Program-made: the position numbers and the translations under genes
The notes under the pieces: model-generated
Database searches by the model: none
Told to the model about the DNA's origin: nothing
Seen by the model: the letters and a program-made list of their open reading frames with translations, nothing else
Shown here: piece after piece, positions 44,101-51,958 of the stretch
Position numbering within the stretch: position 1 is the first letter of the stretch
Layout of the letters: each line of letters starts with the position of its first letter
Source of the DNA: Closterium sp. NIES-65
Lineage: Eukaryota > Streptophyta > Zygnematophyceae > Desmidiales > Closteriaceae
Assembly: GCA_948144175.1 (NCBI GenBank)
Contig: CANXME010002008.1
Span: 372,001-436,000 of the forward strand
DNA length: 64,000 nt
Reading direction: 5' to 3'

Positions 44101-47100
44101 GCTGCCAGTGCACTCGGTGCAGAACTACGGCTTTGGCGTGTCGGGAGAAGCACTAGTGAAGCGAGTCAGAGAGAAGATGCTTGCAGGTGCGTGGGGGAAC
44201 AAAGCCAGGTTGGGATCGGTAGGGCTTTGGTCTTCCCTGCTCTGGGCATGCCCTGCCAGTGGCACTCCTTGCAGGATTGTAGCTCTGGGGTGGTGGGGGA
44301 AGCTGCGGTGAAGTGAGTCAGAGAGAAGACGAGAAGACGTTAACACCAGTGGAGTCATCACCAGTGGAGAAGACGAGAAGACGTTAACACCAGTGGAGTC
44401 ATCACCAGTGGAGAAGACGAGAAGACGTTAACACCAGTGGAGTCATCACCAGTGGAGAAGACGAGAAGACGTTAACACCAGTGGAGTCATCACCAGTGGA
44501 GAAGACGAGAAGACGTTAACACCAGTGGAGTCATCACCAGTGGAGAAGACGAGAAGACGTTAACACCAGTGGAGTCATCACCAGTGGAGAAGACGAGAAG
44601 ACGTTAACTCGTCTTGCCACCGACCCCACTCCCCCTTCTCGCCCTCCTTCCCCCCTTCCTCTCCCCCCCCCCCCCCCCCCCCCATGCAGCCATCCTAGGC
44701 AATGATCGATCGGGTTCGATAGGGACGCCAACGCCAGCGGAGCTATCGCATCTCACCTCGCCAACCATGGCACTCCCTCCTTTCCTCCCTTCCTCCTCTC
44801 CTCCCTCATCCCTCCCCCCACAGCCATCCTAGGCAACGAGGTGGCATGGTTCGATCGGGACGCCAACGCCAGCGGCGCCATCGCCTCTCGTCTCGCCACA
44901 GACGCCACGCTAGTCAAAGCGGCCGTGGCGGACCGCATTGCCCTTGCCACGCAGAACCTGTCGGTGATTGTCATCGCGTTTGTCATCGGGTTCGTGGTGG
45001 AGTGGCGGGTTGCGCTCGTGGTGATTGCAACGTTCCCGCTGCTCATATTTGCGGCACTCATGGAGGTGAGCTCAGGAGAGAGAGAGGATAGCAGAACCTG
45101 TCGGTGATCGTCATCGCGTTTGTGATCGGGTTCGTGGTAGAGTGGCGGGTCGCTCTCGTGGTCATCGCGACTTTCCCTCTACTGATTTTCGCTGCGCTCA
45201 TGGAGGTAAGGGGGTGGGAAGGCGGATATGCGCGCCCTGCAGCCATGCAGAACCTGTCGGTGATTGTCATCGCGTTTGTGATCGGGTTCGTGGTGGAGTG
45301 GCGGGTCGCTCTCGTGGTCATCGCGACTTTCCCTCTACTGATATTCGCTGCGCTCATGGAGGTAAGGGGGTGGGAAGGCGGATATGCGCGCCCTGCAGCC
45401 ATGCAGAACCTGTCGGTGATTGTCATCGCGTTTGTGATCAGGTTCGTGGTGGAGTGGCGGGTCGCTCTCGTGGTCATCGCGACTTTCCCTCAACTGATTT
45501 TCGCTGCGCTCATGGAGGTAAGGGGGTGGGAAGGCGGATATGCGCGCCCTGCAGCCATGCAGAACCTGTCGGTGATTGTCATCGCGTTTGTGATCAGGTT
45601 CGTGGTGGAGTGGCGGGTCGCTCTCGTGGTCATCGCGACTTTCCCTCTACTGATATTCGCTGCGCTCATGGAGGTAAGGGGGTGGGAAGGCGGATATGCG
45701 CGCCCTGCAGCCATGCAGAACCTGTCGGTGATTGTCATCGCGTTTGTGATCAGGTTCGTGGTGGAGTGGCGGGTCGCTCTCGTGGTCATCGCGACTTTCC
45801 CTCTACTGATTTTCGCTGCGCTCATGGAGGTAAGGGGGTGGGAAGGCGGATATGCGCGCCCTGCAGCCACGCAGAACTTGTTGGTGAGTGTCATCGCGTT
45901 TGTGATCGGGTTCGTGGTGGAGTGGCGCGTGGCACTGGTCGTCATCGCCACGTTCCCTCTGCTGATATTTGCAGCGCTTATGGAGGTGAGGAGGGGGAGT
46001 GGGATAGCGTAGCTCTCGCCACGCAGAACCTGCATGCTCTGCAGTCACTGACAGTCATGCCCTGCAGTCACTGACAGGCATGCTCTGCAGTCACTGACAG
46101 GCATGCTCTGCAGTCACTGACAGGCATGCTCTGCAGTCACTGACAGGCATGCTCTGCAGTCACTGACAGTCTTTTGAGTGTGCAGCCATGCATGAGTCGA
46201 ACCCCTTCCTCTCCACCTCTCATTCCTCCTCTCCTCCTATCACCCCTCTTCTACCCCTCCTCTTCTCGCCCCTCCCATCCACATCGCCTCCTTTCCCCCT
46301 TCCCAGCAACAATTCCTGGCAGGGTTTGCAGGCAACCAGAGCTGCAGGCAACCAGAGCTCATCCCACGCGGTCGCCAACATCCGCACTGTAGCACCAACA
46401 ACCTCCATCTCATCTCTACCCCCCTCTTCCCCTCCCCTCCTCTCCCCCCTCGCAGCAACAATTCCTGGCAGGGTTTGCGGGCAACCAGAACTCATCGCAT
46501 GCGGGCGCCACCACCATAGCAGCAGAGGCGGTAGCCAACATCCGCACTGTAGCAGCATTCAACGCACAGGACAAAATCCTCGCACTGTTCACTGCCAGGC
46601 TGGCAGGACCCCTCAGGCGCTCATTCCTTCGCGGGCAGGTTGGTGGGGCAGGTTTCGGCCTGAGCCAATTTTTCATGTATGGGTCGTATGCGTTAGCACT
46701 ATGGTACGGGTCGACTTTAATTCCCAATACAGCGTCATATGGTGATGTGCTTAAGTCATTTATGGTGCTTATAATGACGTCGATGGCTATAGCTGAGAGC
46801 ATTACTCTCGCTCCGGATATTGCGAAAGGAAGCGTGGCCGTTCGATCGGTCTTCAAGACCACAGATCGGACGCCCAAGATTCTTTCTGACGATCCGACGG
46901 CTGAGGTGGTTTCGACTGTTCGCGGAGAGATTGAGTTTCGATCGGTTTCTTTCGCCTACCCGGCCCGCCCGGAAACGCCCGTGCTGCAAGACCTTTCTCT
47001 CCGGGCAGCGCCGGGGAAGATGCTGGCGCTGGTGGGCCCGTCGGGCAGCGGAAAAAGTTCCGTGGTGGCTCTGGTGGAGCGGTTCTACGATCCGACGGCT

Positions 47101-49422
47101 GGGAGTGTGCGGGTGGATGGGGAGGACATCCGGACCGTTCATCTGAAGACTCTGCGATCTTTCATCGGGCTGGTCAGCCAAGAACCCGCCCTCTTTGCTA
47201 CCACGTAAGCAATGTGGTGTTTTTGAGAAATCTCGAAGCACTCTGCATTGTGGTCTCTTTCTTTTTCACCCCTCCATGGCCCCATGCCTCCATGCTCCCA
47301 CGTCTCCACGTCCCCCCAGCATCCACGGCAACATCCTGTACGGCCAGCCAGGCGCCAGCGAGGCAGAGGTGGTGGAAGCAGCGCGTGGTTGAGGCGCCTC
47401 ACTGATACCCAGCGCGTAGTTGAGGCGCCTCACTGATACCCAGCGCGTGGTTGAGGCGCCTCACTGATACCCCGTGTCACTTTAGAGTCGACTCAAAAGT
47501 GACCTCGTTACCTTCCATGTCCCCGTGTCTCCATCTTCTCCTCCCAGCATCCGTGGCAACATCTTGTACGGTCAGCCAGGCGCCAGCGAGGCAGAGGTGG
47601 TGGAATCAGCTTGAGGAGGCATGTACTTGAGGCGGGTCTCGAATAGGCTTCATGCCTCCCGATCCTTGCATGACCCCATGTCTCCACGCCTTGTTGTGCT
47701 CCTTGCAGCATCCGCGGCAACATCCTGTACGGCCAGCCAGGCGCCAGCGAGGCCGAGGTGGTGGAAGCAGCACAAGCAGCCAACGTGCATGGGTTCATCA
47801 GCAGTCTGCCCGAGGGATACGACACGCAGGTGAAGGGGGGGGGGGAGGGAGGCGTGGGTGGGATGCTGATAGGTGCTCGTACCTGGTGTAATGGAAGAAG
47901 CCAAGACAGCCAACGTGCATGGGTTCATCAGTGGGCTGCCCGAGGGATACGACACGCAGGTGAGAAAGGGGGGGCGGTGGGGAGCTTGTTGGATGTGGCC
48001 TTACCTGGTGAGGTGGAAGCAGCACGAGCAGCCAACGTGCATGGGTTCATCAGCAGTCTGCCCGAGGGATAGGGGGTTGCTCGCTTGGTGATTTGCTCTT
48101 CATCTGTACGCGTGCCCGGTGGCGTGGTGTTAGGAGCCGAGCAGTCGGCTCAGTTTGGGTTGGGTTCGGTTGGGTTAGGTTTGTTTGGGTTGGATTGGGT
48201 TCCTCAGCGCCCGTTCCCTTCCCCCATATCAATGTGCGTGCAGGTGGGAGAGAGGGGCGTGCAGCTGTCAGGAGGGCAGAAGCAGCGCATTGCCATCGCC
48301 AGAGCCATCCTGAAAGACCCGGCAGTGCTGCTGCTGGATGAGGTACGGTGGTGGTGGGTGGTGATGTGGGTGGTGATCGGTGGTGATGGGTGGAGTGCTC
48401 ATAGCAGTCTTAGTGAGCTGAGCACACTCTCTGCCATCGCCAGAGCCATCCTGAAAGGCGGTGCCATCTCTGCCAGAGCCATCCTGAAAGACCCAGTGGT
48501 GCTGCTGCTGGTTGAGGTGCAGTGTCTATCTCATAAGTGTCCCCCCTCACTCACCTGCTCACTCCCCTGTCACTCACTCACTCCCCAATTTCTCGCTCAC
48601 TCCTTACTCATTTACTCACTCACACGTCCTTCGTTGCCTCAAATTTCTCCATCCTGCATGGCTCTCCCCTGCAGGCCACGTCAGCATTGGATGCGGAGTC
48701 TGAGGTGGCGGTCCAGTCAGCGCTGAACCGCATCATGATTGGCCGCACCACGATTGTCGTCGCGCACCGCCTCTCCACCATCTGCCACGCGGACTGCATT
48801 GCTGTGCTGCAGGTGAGTGGAGGGGGGGATGGACAAGGGAGAGGGAGTGTGTCTGTTGGGTTGAGTAACAGAGTGATGGGATGTGTGGAGGGTTGAGTGC
48901 CTGAGTGATTCTCGCCTCTCCACCATCTGCCATGCGGACTGCATTGCTGTGCTGCAGGTGAGGGAAATGCTGGGGTTGGGGATGGGGGGCGGGTGGCATG
49001 GTTGTGGAGGGCTGAGTAGCAGAGTAGCGAGGTGTGCATTGCGCCGCCTCTCCTCTCCACCATCTGCCGTGCCGACAGCATTGCTGTGCTGCAGGTGAAG
49101 GAGGAGGGAATTGGGAGGAGGGGTGTTGGCCTGCATAGCAGAGTGATGGGGTGTGTGGTGGGTTGAGTGACTGTGTGGTGGGGGGAGGGTGTGGGAGATG
49201 GGAAGGGCTTGCTGCTGTAGCTCCATGGCTCTCATTTCCCACCGACGTGGTAATGCTTATATACTGTATCTACATTGTATCATGTCTCTTAACTAAGTGC
49301 TTATTGTGTTGTAGGGTGGGAGGCTGGTGGAGCAGGGCACTCACATGGAGCTCATAAGTGTACCCAATGGTGCTTATGCCACTTTAGTGCAGTTGCAACA
49401 AAGGAATAAGGTCGCCATGTGA
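35157..49422 (+). CDS. ABCB: ABCB-type full ABC transporter (MDR/P-glycoprotein family), 16 exons
   Basis: ATP-driven membrane transporter with TMD1-NBD1-TMD2-NBD2 order; plant members move auxin, lipids or xenobiotics, but the substrate cannot be read here. Exons: 35157-35606, 36358-36412, 37018-37193, 37787-37987, 38328-38429, 38636-39007, 39785-39999, 40131-40251, 41052-42359, 43544-43721, 44824-45065, 46456-47204, 47709-47829, 48244-48342, 48675-48812, 49315-49422. All junctions are GT-AG and in phase; about 1,544 residues against 1,200-1,300 usual. NBD1: Walker [10 protein letters not shown] (about 468), LSGGQ (about 572), Walker B VLLLDE (about 592). NBD2: GPSGSGKSS (about 1334), LSGGQ (about 1438), VLLLDE (about 1458). 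Q-loops [18 protein letters not shown] and AHRLS H-loops are present, so both sites look competent. Excess length is an acidic N terminus and a long NBD1-TMD2 linker with repeats. The start ATG at 35157 is the first in frame. Confidence 0.95.
35704..35790 (+). pseudogene. Partial copy of ABCB exon 1 (3' end)
   Basis: Repeats the end of exon 1 ([18 protein letters not shown], against [18 protein letters not shown]) together with its GTGAGA donor context, about 100 bp downstream of the true donor. Confidence 0.9.
35812..36030. repeat. 14-bp minisatellite
   Basis: About 15 units of GAGGAGAGGGGCAT in ABCB intron 1, directly after the exon 1 copy. Translated Pro/Leu/Ser peptides on the other strand are artefacts. 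Confidence 0.95.
36571..36957 (+). repeat. Three upstream copies of ABCB exon 3 start
   Basis: Copies at about 36571-36655, 36731-36805 and 36889-36956 repeat the exon 3 acceptor and the segment [20 protein letters not shown]. Each has its own pyrimidine tract and CAG. The fourth copy (37018-37193) continues to the end of the exon and is taken as the real exon. Confidence 0.92.
37220..37392 (+). repeat. Two downstream copies of ABCB exon 3 middle part
   Basis: Copies of the [20 protein letters not shown] coding segment at about 37225-37275 (decayed) and 37322-37390. A 34-bp near-palindrome (37285-37318) separates the two copies. Confidence 0.88.
37285..37318. repeat. 34-bp near-palindrome between exon copies
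   Basis: Thirty-two of 34 positions are symmetric, with GAGACGAGTTTT and AAAACTCGTCTC as arms and AGTCGACT at the centre. It separates two partial copies of ABCB exon 3. Confidence 0.9.
37393..37720. repeat. 10-bp minisatellite GCGTGTGGCA
   Basis: About 32 units in ABCB intron 3, with CCGTGTGGCA and CCATGTGGCA variants. The same 10-mer occurs in the following exon 4 (about 37849-37858, in the SVWQ codons), so the array may have seeded from exon sequence. Confidence 0.96.
38023..38250 (+). repeat. Copies of ABCB exon 4 end and exon 5 start
   Basis: At about 38023-38095 the sequence joins an exon 4-like end (GKIEEQ) directly to an exon 5-like run ([11 protein letters not shown]), and at about 38165-38240 another exon 5 copy reads [20 protein letters not shown]. 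The true exon 5 is 38328-38429. Confidence 0.85.
38502..38566 (+). pseudogene. Partial copy of ABCB exon 6
   Basis: Repeats the [20 protein letters not shown] segment found in true exon 6 (38636-39007), placed about 240 bp upstream of its counterpart and without flanking acceptor. Confidence 0.85.
39040..39305 (+). repeat. Copies of ABCB exon 6 end with shared stop codon
   Basis: Two copies (about 39044-39114 and 39157-39222) repeat the coding segment [14 protein letters not shown] and the GTGAGC donor, both with the same TAA in place of a sense codon after CCGGCT. A third, shorter trace lies at 39268-39305. The shared stop indicates that one decayed copy was itself duplicated. Confidence 0.9.
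39416..39565. repeat. Cluster of three palindromes in ABCB intron 6
   Basis: TTGAGGCGCCTCAA (within 39418-39433), TTTTGAGAATTCTCAAAA (39490-39507, perfect) and a 27-bp near-palindrome at 39539-39565 with GTGACTTT and AAAGTCAC arms around GAGAATTCTC. Confidence 0.9.
39640..39700 (+). pseudogene. Decayed copy of ABCB exon 7 Walker A region
   Basis: Resembles the [17 protein letters not shown] coding region of exon 7, but with a TGA and another stop inside the Walker A codons. It lies 145 bp upstream of the true exon (39785-39999). Confidence 0.8.
40252..40573 (+). repeat. 23-bp array repeating the exon 8 end and donor
   Basis: Fourteen identical 23-bp units follow ABCB exon 8. Each unit is the intron start GTGAGCAAG followed by the last exon bases GGTACAACACACAG. 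Including the original, this makes 15 consecutive CAG|GTGAGC donors. Use of any later donor would add sequence out of frame or with shifts, since 23 is not a multiple of three. Confidence 0.97.
40579..40725. repeat. 37-bp tandem array
   Basis: Four units of 37 bp (GGTTTGCATTGATGCAGGTT and onward, ending GGTGAGAC) directly after the 23-bp donor array in ABCB intron 8. Each unit again ends in a donor-like GGTGAG. Confidence 0.93.
40802..40965 (+). repeat. Two copies of ABCB exon 9 start
   Basis: About 40806-40855 and 40913-40965 repeat the CAG acceptor plus GERGVQLxGGQKQR codons. The second has a stop codon (GTGTAG) in place of the VQ codons. The true exon 9 starts at 41052. Confidence 0.88.
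41545..41965 (+). repeat. Four-copy coding repeat in the ABCB linker
   Basis: Within exon 9, after NBD1, about four units of 36 residues follow each other, each with a [16 protein letters not shown] core and [17 protein letters not shown] and RKIT resemble basophilic kinase sites. The NBD1-TMD2 linker of ABCB transporters is known to be phosphorylated, so a regulatory role is plausible but inferred. Confidence 0.92.
42423..42850 (+). repeat. Copies of ABCB exon 9 end
   Basis: Three copies (about 42423-42495, 42560-42625 and 42788-42848) repeat the [18 protein letters not shown] segment and its GTGAGT donor, with substitutions ([13 protein letters not shown] in the last). Palindrome-related sequence lies between the second and third copies (42635-42700). 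Confidence 0.9.
43108..43543 (+). repeat. 109-bp tandem copies of ABCB exon 10 start
   Basis: Four units at about 43108, 43217, 43326 and 43435 repeat the acceptor and [12 protein letters not shown] codons, then jump directly to the AIVFT codons, skipping the EVNKW codons present only in the fifth, true exon (43544-43721). Each keeps a pyrimidine tract and a CTGCAG acceptor. Confidence 0.93.
43775..44320 (+). repeat. Copies of ABCB exon 10 end
   Basis: Four decayed copies (about 43780-43880, 43930-44030, 44085-44190 and 44225-44320) of the [20 protein letters not shown] to KMLAG segment, several with the GTGCGTGG donor. The second copy has a stop codon and ends in a GAGAATATTCTC palindrome (44016-44027). 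Confidence 0.88.
44321..44612. repeat. 44-bp tandem array
   Basis: About six units of 44 bp (AGAAGACGTTAACACCAGTG and onward) in ABCB intron 10, nearly identical. It starts within the codons following the last exon 10 copy (GAGAAGA). Confidence 0.95.
44686..44760 (+). pseudogene. Decayed copy of ABCB exon 11 start
   Basis: Resembles the exon 11 start ([20 protein letters not shown]) but with a deletion, so it reads out of frame. It follows a poly-C tract (44666-44684) and a CAG. The true exon begins at 44824. Confidence 0.85.
45095..45985 (+). repeat. Six extra in-frame copies of ABCB exon 11 3' half
   Basis: Cassettes at 45095-45205, 45251-45361, 45407-45517, 45563-45673, 45719-45829 and 45875-45985, at 156-bp spacing. 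Each is 111 nt (37 codons), preceded by AG and followed by GTAAGG or GTGAGG, and starts and ends in phase 0, as exon 11 ends. Each encodes the hydrophobic [17 protein letters not shown] and [19 protein letters not shown] segments, that is, membrane helices of TMD2. None carries a stop codon. The intact transporter needs none of them. Confidence 0.96.
46060..46165. repeat. 23-bp repeat before ABCB exon 12
   Basis: About five units of GCATGCTCTGCAGTCACTGA plus CAG in ABCB intron 11, after the exon 11 cassettes. Confidence 0.85.
46306..46400 (+). pseudogene. Decayed copy of ABCB exon 12 start
   Basis: Repeats [11 protein letters not shown] and, after an internal deletion, VANIRTVAP codons. It has its own CAG acceptor. 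The true exon 12 begins at 46456. Confidence 0.85.
47321..47615 (+). repeat. Two copies of ABCB exon 13 start
   Basis: About 47321-47390 and 47549-47614 repeat [19 protein letters not shown] or [19 protein letters not shown], each ending in a stop codon soon after (TGG TTG AGG context and GCT TGA). Between them lie three units with TTGAGGCGCCTCA and a 28-bp near-palindrome (47476-47503). The true exon 13 is 47709-47829. Confidence 0.9.
47390..47503. repeat. Palindrome cluster between ABCB exon 13 copies
   Basis: Three units with TTGAGGCGCCTCA at about 30-bp spacing, then a 28-bp near-palindrome (47476-47503) with GTCACTTT and AAAGTGAC arms around GAGTCGACTC. Confidence 0.9.
47893..48072 (+). 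repeat. Two copies of ABCB exon 13 end
   Basis: Repeats of the [18 protein letters not shown] segment with GTGAGA donor (about 47893-47960) and of [14 protein letters not shown] ending in TAG (about 48014-48072). Confidence 0.9.
48430..48518 (+). repeat. Two copies of ABCB exon 14 end
   Basis: Fragments encoding AIARAILKG and [15 protein letters not shown]. In the second, the Walker B aspartate is replaced by Val, so inclusion would inactivate NBD2. Confidence 0.85.
48905..49094 (+). repeat. Two copies of ABCB exon 15 end
   Basis: Copies at about 48911-48958 and 49048-49094 of the [15 protein letters not shown] segment plus GTGAGG or GTGAAG donor. The second has a small insertion. Confidence 0.88.
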
Positions 49423-51958
49423 TGCATTTCATGCAATAACTACTTCTTTGTCCGTCCATTATTAGTATCTAGTGCATTCTTGTGCAATAAATTACTCCTA
49501 GTCCACCCATGATATATCATGGGTACGAGGGTCATTGCAGTTACTGCATTGGCCCTCAATTCCTGCAATGCCCGAAACACGCAATATGCTCCAGTAATCA
49601 GTGCACCAACCCCTCCCACCCATTCCCTCTTCTCCTTCATCAGCCATTGATTTTTTTTGTTATTGTTTAGTGTGCAATTTGCCAAGGTAGGCACCTGACT
49701 AAGCAATGTCCTGCCCATTCCAGCGCAAGTGTGTGAACTAGGATTGCGGTAAACACCGTATGCACACAAATACACATGCTTGCAAGAGCATCTGCAAGTA
49801 GTAGTTGCATGTCTGCATGTCTGCAGGACATCACTACAGAACTTGTTTATAAGTAATCATGAAGTGCAGTAGTTATCTTTGCTGACTGAGAAGCTTGTAC
49901 GCGTATTCAGGTCAAAAAGTGAGTTGTACCAACCACTTGCCCTGCTTCAACAGCAATCCCTTCCTTACGAGACCAGACAAGACGACGAGCCGACTCGATC
50001 CACACCACACATACTCGATTGGATGAACCTGGCAAGTCGTCATTGGTGCACAGAGGTGATCATTTATTGGAGCGTTTAGAGCCAAGTGTCGATTGGCTGC
50101 TTGGTTGCAGCATTCGCGACGAAAACGCGGGCTCGAATGAAGAGGCTTCGTGTACTGCTTCGGAGAGTTTGCACTTGGTTTTACTGTGGACTACACTGAA
50201 CATCTCTTTGGAAACAAAGCCACAGCTTCTGGGCAGGAAAGATCAATGGTTGAGGCGGCTCAATCGTCGGAAGCCCATGCCAAAACGCTTTGTTTTGTAT
50301 CACGTGTAAGGTTGTCAAGTTTTGGAGGAAAAACAGGCTTGGCTACCCAAACATCATCACATGTCGAAGAACTGCAAGCCTTTTTGAAGCTCTGAATGCA
50401 GTGTGTCGACTGATAAGGAGGAGCCAGAAAATGGATATTTTTGAAAAGGGCATCAGGTGTATGCAGTACACATTACAGATCTAGAAATGGTTGCCAGAAG
50501 CGGTCCAAAAGAATATTTTGCTGTATGTTCCGAAATCGTGAAGCTCCTACAGCCCAGTCCGAATGCAAAAGTGGGAGGGTGCAGGATATTTTTGTGCACA
50601 CCATCTCCCGTAATTACTACGGCCATATCGTGATTCCACCGAGTGTGAACGAGGATTGTATTGTTGTTCCAGGATTATCAGGCAGTAACCTGTCCAGGGT
50701 GGTTATGCAACCAGAAATCCATTTTCGACCACAGTATCCTAGTGGTTTGTTGGCAACGCCACATCAACGTCAAGAATACAGCACACATGTGTAGAGCAAG
50801 GCCGTCACATGTGACGACGCGCGATTGGACATGACCCAGCTGTCACCCGAGCCGACCTGGAAACAAGTGCGTCCCCTCGTCGCTCACGCGCGAGTTCGCC
50901 ACCCCTCGGCTGCAACGTGGGGGGCCGGGGCGGGGGGCGTTGGCAGAGCCCCGCCCCGCGCCAGCCTGGCGGGGGACTCATGCGAGGGAGCTGGCCGCCC
51001 TGACGCTCGGTCGACCGTCACCCCCCTGCGTCGTCCCAGGCAAAAGGGGTGCGTCACCCTCAATTCCGATGAGCGATTCAGTGGCTTGATCACGGACACT
51101 CCCTCCCATTTCTCACTTCGTCTGGCGCCTTCCTTCGATCAACGTGCTCCTGCTATGCACCTACTGTACGATTCACTTCGAGGGTGGCTTTTTGACACAT
51201 CTCAGAACGGTTGTATCTGGTGCCTACGTTTCCAGAACGGCACAGTCTGGTAACTGCTTCTCGCTAGTGGAGACTTTGGTGCACGACTGAATTGCAGTAC
51301 TGTTGACATCCCAACCGATTTCATTCCAAGGTCGGAGGGGTCACTTCGCCATGTTGTAACCAGGTTAACCGTTAAAAAAAAAAACCTACGCCGTTTCAAA
51401 CCGCTTTGTAGGAGTGTTGCTCAGAACAAACTGAATTTCGACCTTCCGTCACAGCCTTGGGGCGCTAAAACAAATAAGACATGATTCCCATTCCCCATAA
51501 CCATTTATCATCTTTCAGGCCGCCGAATTGGTCACTCTGATCTTCTCTCGCGACGTTGCACAAAGCGCTCTTCTTGTGGTGAGTGCACGACGCGCTTAAA
51601 AAGTATACGCGCTGCGATCATGAGCTCCGCCATGGTGAACCATGCGTCTGGGAACCGCGGCCTGCTACTTAACAGAGGCTATTCGCAGAAGGAAGCAAAG
51701 GCTCGTAACTGGGAAGGTGAGCACAGCACGACTTGAATCTTCTCGCAGATGACACGTTCTCCGTTTCGTGTTGTGTGCAATGTAGCTTTCTTCAGCATTA
51801 TTTTTATTTCTCGAAGAGTTTTGGGCGTTCTGACAAGGATTCGAGCAACTTGACAGCTCATGTAACATTATCCGATTGACGTGGTGGATCAGCGTTGTGG
51901 TAAAGGCTAACAGCAATGGCATGCTCCCCTCGCAGATCTTGAAAAGAGATGCCAAGCC
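49423..51958. other. Intergenic region after ABCB
   Basis: Contains the ABCB 3' untranslated region and the promoter of the next forward gene. Several ORFs of 60-142 codons occur (for example 50825-51253) but none shows a recognisable domain or repeat-free family signature, so I do not call them. Nothing else is evident. Confidence 0.4.

Noticed and set aside
45104..46012. 302-codon forward frame as a separate membrane protein
   Set aside because: It is the read-through of six exon 11 cassettes and their short introns, with AG and GT at each border; better explained as tandem exon copies.
50825..51253. 142-codon forward frame
   Set aside because: No recognisable domain, no neighbouring exons or supporting signals; cannot be separated from chance in GC-rich DNA.
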